7,262 bases of DNA from Pyrinomonadaceae bacterium (GTDB lineage Bacteria; Acidobacteriota; Blastocatellia; Pyrinomonadales; Pyrinomonadaceae): the NCBI GenBank assembly GCA_025937955.1, contig JAICQI010000289.1:1-7262 (forward strand), read 5' to 3'. The notes under the pieces were generated by a model. That model saw only the letters and a program-made list of their open reading frames with translations. It was not told the origin of the DNA and ran no database searches. Within the stretch, counting starts at the first letter, position 1, and each line of letters begins with the position of its first letter. Below are positions 5,101 through 7,262 of the stretch, piece by piece. Both the position numbers and the translations under genes were made by a program.

Positions 5101-7153
5101 TGAGCCCGTGCCAATGCGCGTGCGAGATCCGTATACCAACACTCAGGCCCTCGGTGCTCCTGGTGATTTGTCAAAGGTTTACAAGTCAAACATCACGCGC
5201 GCCGATCCGGACTTCAACGTGCAGCCGACCTTCTATCCCGCTCTGACGAAGGGAGTGAAGCCAGGCGATCCATTCACACCGCTTCTGAGAGCTTACGAAA
5301 ATGACAAGGTTCAAATTCGTATACTCGTCGGAGCTCACGAAGAAACACACAATTTGACTATCAATGGTCACAAGTGGCTGCACCAACCAGGCACGCCGCA
5401 GGATCCATTGGCAGTAAACAATTCCGGCTACCGGAATTCGCAAATTGCCGGTATCTCCGAACACTTTGAGTTTCTGACAGGCAAGGAATCGATTATCGGC
5501 AATCGTCCCTTTGTCGATTACCTCTATCAGAACAGTGCTTCTGTTGACGGCCAATGGAATGGCGTTTGGGGAATATTCCGCGTCTACAATGGCAGAGCCG
5601 GAATACAGCCAGACCTTGCAGCGTTGCCCAGCAACATAGAAGGAGCAGCACAACTAACAACCAACGATTCGTCGTTCCCGACGGATTTAAACTTCCCGAA
5701 CGGCATAACTGACTACAACGACTTCAGTGATGGTTCGATGACAATGGACATGAAGTTCACTACAGACACGCAGTTCTTTTCGCCGGATATGCTGTCGCCC
5801 ACGTTCGAAATGGATGCGGCTGTCGCGGCAGGCGAGGAGTTCCTCGATAAGTCGTCGATCTTGATGTCACTTGATACTGACTTTGCAACCGGCAAGTTTG
5901 TTGCGACTGGTATCTGCCCGTGGAACGCTCCAAGAAGAAACATCAACGTGACTGCGGTCAGTGCAGCGGCATTGCCGGGAGGCAAGCTCGTCTACAACAG
6001 TCGACCCGGACTCGGGGGATCTCTCAATGACCCGACTGCGATCATGTACTTCCGCAGTTCGGACATTGACGCCTACGGCAAGGTCAAGGCCGGCGTGCCA
6101 ATCGAACCGCTCGTGGTCCGTGCCAGAGCAGGCGAATGCATCAACTTCACGTTGACGAATAAGCTGCCAAGAGTGGCGCCGGATCTGGACGGCTTCAACA
6201 CGATGACGAACCTGCTGTTCCACTTCAACGCGAATCAGGTGAGGCCTTCAAGCCATGTTGGTTTGCACCCGCAACTGCTCGCGTACAACGTGCTGAACAG
6301 CGATGGTAAGAATGTCGGCTTCAATCCAAACCAGACGGTGGGACCAGGCGGCGTCGCCCGGTACACGTGGTACGCCGGTGACGTTGTTATCAACGGCTTC
6401 CAGCGCATCGCTACGCCGATCGAGTTTGGCGCGACCAATCTGATTTCTTCAGATCCAATCAAGCACAGCAATAAGGGCGCGATTGGCTCACTCATCATCG
6501 AACCTCAGGGCTCTACGTGGATTGAGGACACGGGATCGCGTGCGCAAGCAACGGTCACCAAGTCTGACGGCACGTCGTTCCGTGAGTTCGTACTGCAATT
6601 CCAGACGGACATCAACATGAGGTTCGGAGACGGCTCTCCGGTGCCACTTCTTGGCGGTCCGAACGGAGCTGAAGATGGCGAAGATTCAGGACAGAAAGCG
6701 ATTAACTATCGCACAGAGCCGCTTTGGAAACGCATGGGATATGCTCCGGAAACGGATTTCAAAGTGACAAACACCTTCGACTTCACCAACGTGCTGACTA
6801 ACGCACAGGTTGGAGGCGATCCGCAGACCCCGGTATTCACGGCAAGGGCGGGCCAGGCGGTCCGGTTCCGAGTTCTGAATGCCAACGGTCATTTGCGCAA
6901 CAACGTGTTCAATCTCCACGGACACTTCTGGCAGGAAGAACCCTATACGAATGCCTCGAAGTCGATTGGCAACAATCCGCTCTCAGAGGTCAAGGGGTCT
7001 CAGTTTGGAATTGGACCGTCGTCGCACTATGAGGTAATTCCGTCGAACGGCGCAGGTGGTGCGCGGCGCATTGTCGGCGATTACCTGTATCGCACTCAGC
7101 ATTCCTTCATGTTCGATGCAGGAATCTGGGGCATCTTCCGAGTCACGCCGTAA
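2024..7153 (+). CDS. Giant secreted multicopper oxidase, six cupredoxin domains (MofA/MnxG-like)
   Basis: A 1709-residue exported protein of three two-cupredoxin units: about residues 54-530, 685-1190 and 1296-1709. Each unit opens with a Cys and has a second Cys 66-74 residues later (C56/C126, C687/C753, C1298/C1372) in a repeated [ND]C/EC...TN motif. Unit 1 carries H452-x-x-H455-x-H457 and H506-C507-H508-x3-H512-x4-M517, giving a complete type 1 site and half of a trinuclear site. Unit 2 carries H783-x-H785 and H883-x-H885 (plus H891), the other half. Unit 3 keeps only scattered histidines (H1411, H1415, H1481, H1623, H1632, H1634). A Pro-rich linker (about 536-595), a likely helical segment (about 618-660) and a Met/Asp-rich linker (about 1226-1290) separate the units. 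A CxxC (C377-C380) lies in unit 1. Known large manganese oxidases (MofA about 1660 residues, MnxG) have similar size and multi-cupredoxin build, so Mn(II) oxidation is my leading guess; another metal or organic substrate is possible. Transcription is probably from the sigma-54 promoter at 1932-1947. Confidence 0.92.
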   Translation: MKSKLKTHRRWKLSILLSLSSFALLLIATSAQAQTQIIEPIEEGLAAALPTPTPVCTRTIKADVVALDQAIMFNRLGAMNPYGMVYALKKDVVAIDAAKGIVAGNVRLRSDKRPRPIVLRMNSGDCLRITFTNLLSTTPLKDQPATRTAGVHVIGMELVNIGSDGSNVGNNPPSLVPPGGSTIYTLTAKREGNNLMYSTAATTGGEGDGGSLSQGLFGSVNVEAVGAEWYRSQVTQAELALATTGTTLKGQPIINYDAVYPVGHPKAGKPILKMLNGDTIEHTDLNAIITGPNKGRFPAGTFKPNQTEPDRERPFREFTVVYHDEIKAVQAFPQFESNQLKHTLHSVRDSFGINYGIAGAGAEILANRLGVGPMFACTECKYEEFFLSSWTVGDPAQIVDKPANTKDANGNLILGRKATKVLYPDDPSNVHHSYINDPVKMRVVHAGPKEHHIHHLHAHQWLQTPDDPNSTYLDSQALGPGYAFTTEITYGGSGNRNKVVGDSIFHCHFYPHFAQGMWELWRAHDVFESGTVLNSSGIPVAGSRALPDGEILAGTPTPAIVPLPTLAMAPMPTATVPGFPFFSPAKAGHRPPKPPLDTIDNGGLPRHIITGGTFVQAPAAQNHLDFSKDLVTAVAQQIAENGTAAEIAAMVYHEQRLHASYTPSGVAANFVLNGLPRKPGAPFADPCINDTGQAAGNPRTYKAAAFQLDIKLNKAGWHFPQSRILALWADVIPAQTGAKPPEPFFFRANTNDCITFHHTNLVPGYYELDDFQVRTPTDIIGQHIHLVKFDVTSSDGSGNGFNYEDGTFSPDEVIERIRAIRKQNGCVGKDSGDPRDGTFTCPKAKSHPFFGTPGAQTTVQRWFADDVLNNNKIDRTLRTVFTHDHFGPSTHQQGGLYAGLVIEPQGAVWKNAETGATMGGQNVPPPRPVDGGPTSWQAMIIDSDPHREFLFEFADFQLAYAKGRGVDGNGKPIPDPGGVINPPVKDEVGLPFLVENAQICPNGTPPPCPEAVSAADPGTMSVNYRNEPVPMRVRDPYTNTQALGAPGDLSKVYKSNITRADPDFNVQPTFYPALTKGVKPGDPFTPLLRAYENDKVQIRILVGAHEETHNLTINGHKWLHQPGTPQDPLAVNNSGYRNSQIAGISEHFEFLTGKESIIGNRPFVDYLYQNSASVDGQWNGVWGIFRVYNGRAGIQPDLAALPSNIEGAAQLTTNDSSFPTDLNFPNGITDYNDFSDGSMTMDMKFTTDTQFFSPDMLSPTFEMDAAVAAGEEFLDKSSILMSLDTDFATGKFVATGICPWNAPRRNINVTAVSAAALPGGKLVYNSRPGLGGSLNDPTAIMYFRSSDIDAYGKVKAGVPIEPLVVRARAGECINFTLTNKLPRVAPDLDGFNTMTNLLFHFNANQVRPSSHVGLHPQLLAYNVLNSDGKNVGFNPNQTVGPGGVARYTWYAGDVVINGFQRIATPIEFGATNLISSDPIKHSNKGAIGSLIIEPQGSTWIEDTGSRAQATVTKSDGTSFREFVLQFQTDINMRFGDGSPVPLLGGPNGAEDGEDSGQKAINYRTEPLWKRMGYAPETDFKVTNTFDFTNVLTNAQVGGDPQTPVFTARAGQAVRFRVLNANGHLRNNVFNLHGHFWQEEPYTNASKSIGNNPLSEVKGSQFGIGPSSHYEVIPSNGAGGARRIVGDYLYRTQHSFMFDAGIWGIFRVTP
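3374..3574 (+). other. Copper motifs L3 and L4 (type 1 site and half of trinuclear site)
   Basis: Codons 451-459 encode HHIHHLHAH, which fits the HxxHxH motif with H452 as type 1 ligand and H455/H457 for the trinuclear cluster. Codons 506-517 encode HCHFYPHFAQGM, matching HCHxxxHxxxxM exactly: H506/H508 for the cluster and C507, H512 and M517 for the type 1 copper. In ordinary multicopper oxidases these two motifs end the protein; here they lie in its first third. Confidence 0.85.
4370..4696 (+). other. Copper motifs L1 and L2 (other half of trinuclear site)
   Basis: H783-I-H785 and H883-D-H885 supply the two HxH motifs that normally lie in the first domain of a multicopper oxidase. H885 is followed by F-G-P-S-T-H891-Q-Q-G-G-L-Y, a typical run after the second motif. 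With the motifs in unit 1 this completes the eight-histidine set. They are separated from the type 1 cysteine by roughly 280-380 residues and follow it in sequence. Confidence 0.75.
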
Positions 7154-7177
7154 TCAACTGATGATGGCGTTTTGTAG

Positions 7178-7207
7178 GGGTGGGCCGACCTGGGCCCCCC
7201 CATTTTT
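7178..7207 (+). terminator. Possible intrinsic terminator after the oxidase gene
   Basis: Beginning 25 bases after the TAA stop, 7178-7186 pairs with 7193-7201 (eight of nine positions, one T-C mismatch) around a six-base loop, followed by A and five Ts (7203-7207). That is the layout of a rho-independent terminator. The right arm contains a seven-C run in a region of doubtful base quality, which lowers confidence. Confidence 0.45.
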
Positions 7208-7238
7208 GAAAACGGGGGGGGGCCCCGGGGGGCCCCCC
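7192..7238. other. G/C homopolymer tract, probably low-quality sequence
   Basis: Runs of 7 C (7195-7201), 9 G (7214-7222), 4 C, 6 G and 6 C follow within 45 bases. Nothing similar occurs elsewhere in the window. Such blocks are typical of base-calling or assembly errors in a strong hairpin or near a contig end. The last 24 bases (7239-7262) show no feature. Confidence 0.6.
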
Positions 7239-7262
7239 AAACAATTACCCACACCCAGAAGA

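Noticed and set aside
434..6925. Numerous antisense and out-of-frame open reading frames of 60-155 codons within both genes.
   Set aside because: All lie inside two well-supported genes, lack recognisable domains or ribosome binding sites, and are expected by chance.

Overview
The window holds two genes in the same orientation: a sigma-54-dependent response regulator (345-1853) and a very large secreted multicopper-oxidase-like protein of 1709 residues (2024-7153). The 170-base gap between them has a readable control region: two matching dyads, a -24/-12 promoter and a strong ribosome binding site. This suggests a two-component-controlled, inducible exported copper enzyme. Base composition is moderately GC-rich, and two different palindromic repeats (34-103 and 1738-1834) resemble repeats I associate with Acidobacteriota (Blastocatellia-like) and Verrucomicrobiota genomes. 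I therefore lean to a soil or sediment acidobacterium, but that is recollection rather than proof.

Layout: 1-33 may be the tail of an upstream gene. 34-103 is a long palindrome. 104-295 has no gene, only weak inverted repeats. 296-359 is a 32-bp tandem duplication over the regulator's start codon, which creates a 9-codon minicistron. The regulator has REC, AAA+ and FIS-type HTH domains, followed by a tail translated out of an inserted palindrome. Next come dyads at 1841-1857 and 1871-1889, a sigma-54 promoter at 1932-1947, a leader with two small hairpins, and the oxidase gene. Downstream are a possible terminator and a pure G/C homopolymer tract that looks like poor sequence at a contig end.

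The oxidase is the most interesting item. It is built from three two-cupredoxin units, six cupredoxin domains in all. All eight histidines of a trinuclear copper site and a full type 1 site are present, but in reversed order: the C-terminal-type motifs (HxxHxH, HCHxxxHxxxxM) lie in unit 1 and the N-terminal-type motifs (HxH, HxH) in unit 2. The third unit has lost most ligands. Size, architecture and a sigma-54 regulator next door recall the large MofA/MnxG-type manganese oxidases and the MnxR regulation of Mn(II) oxidation in Pseudomonas putida. Manganese as substrate is an inference.
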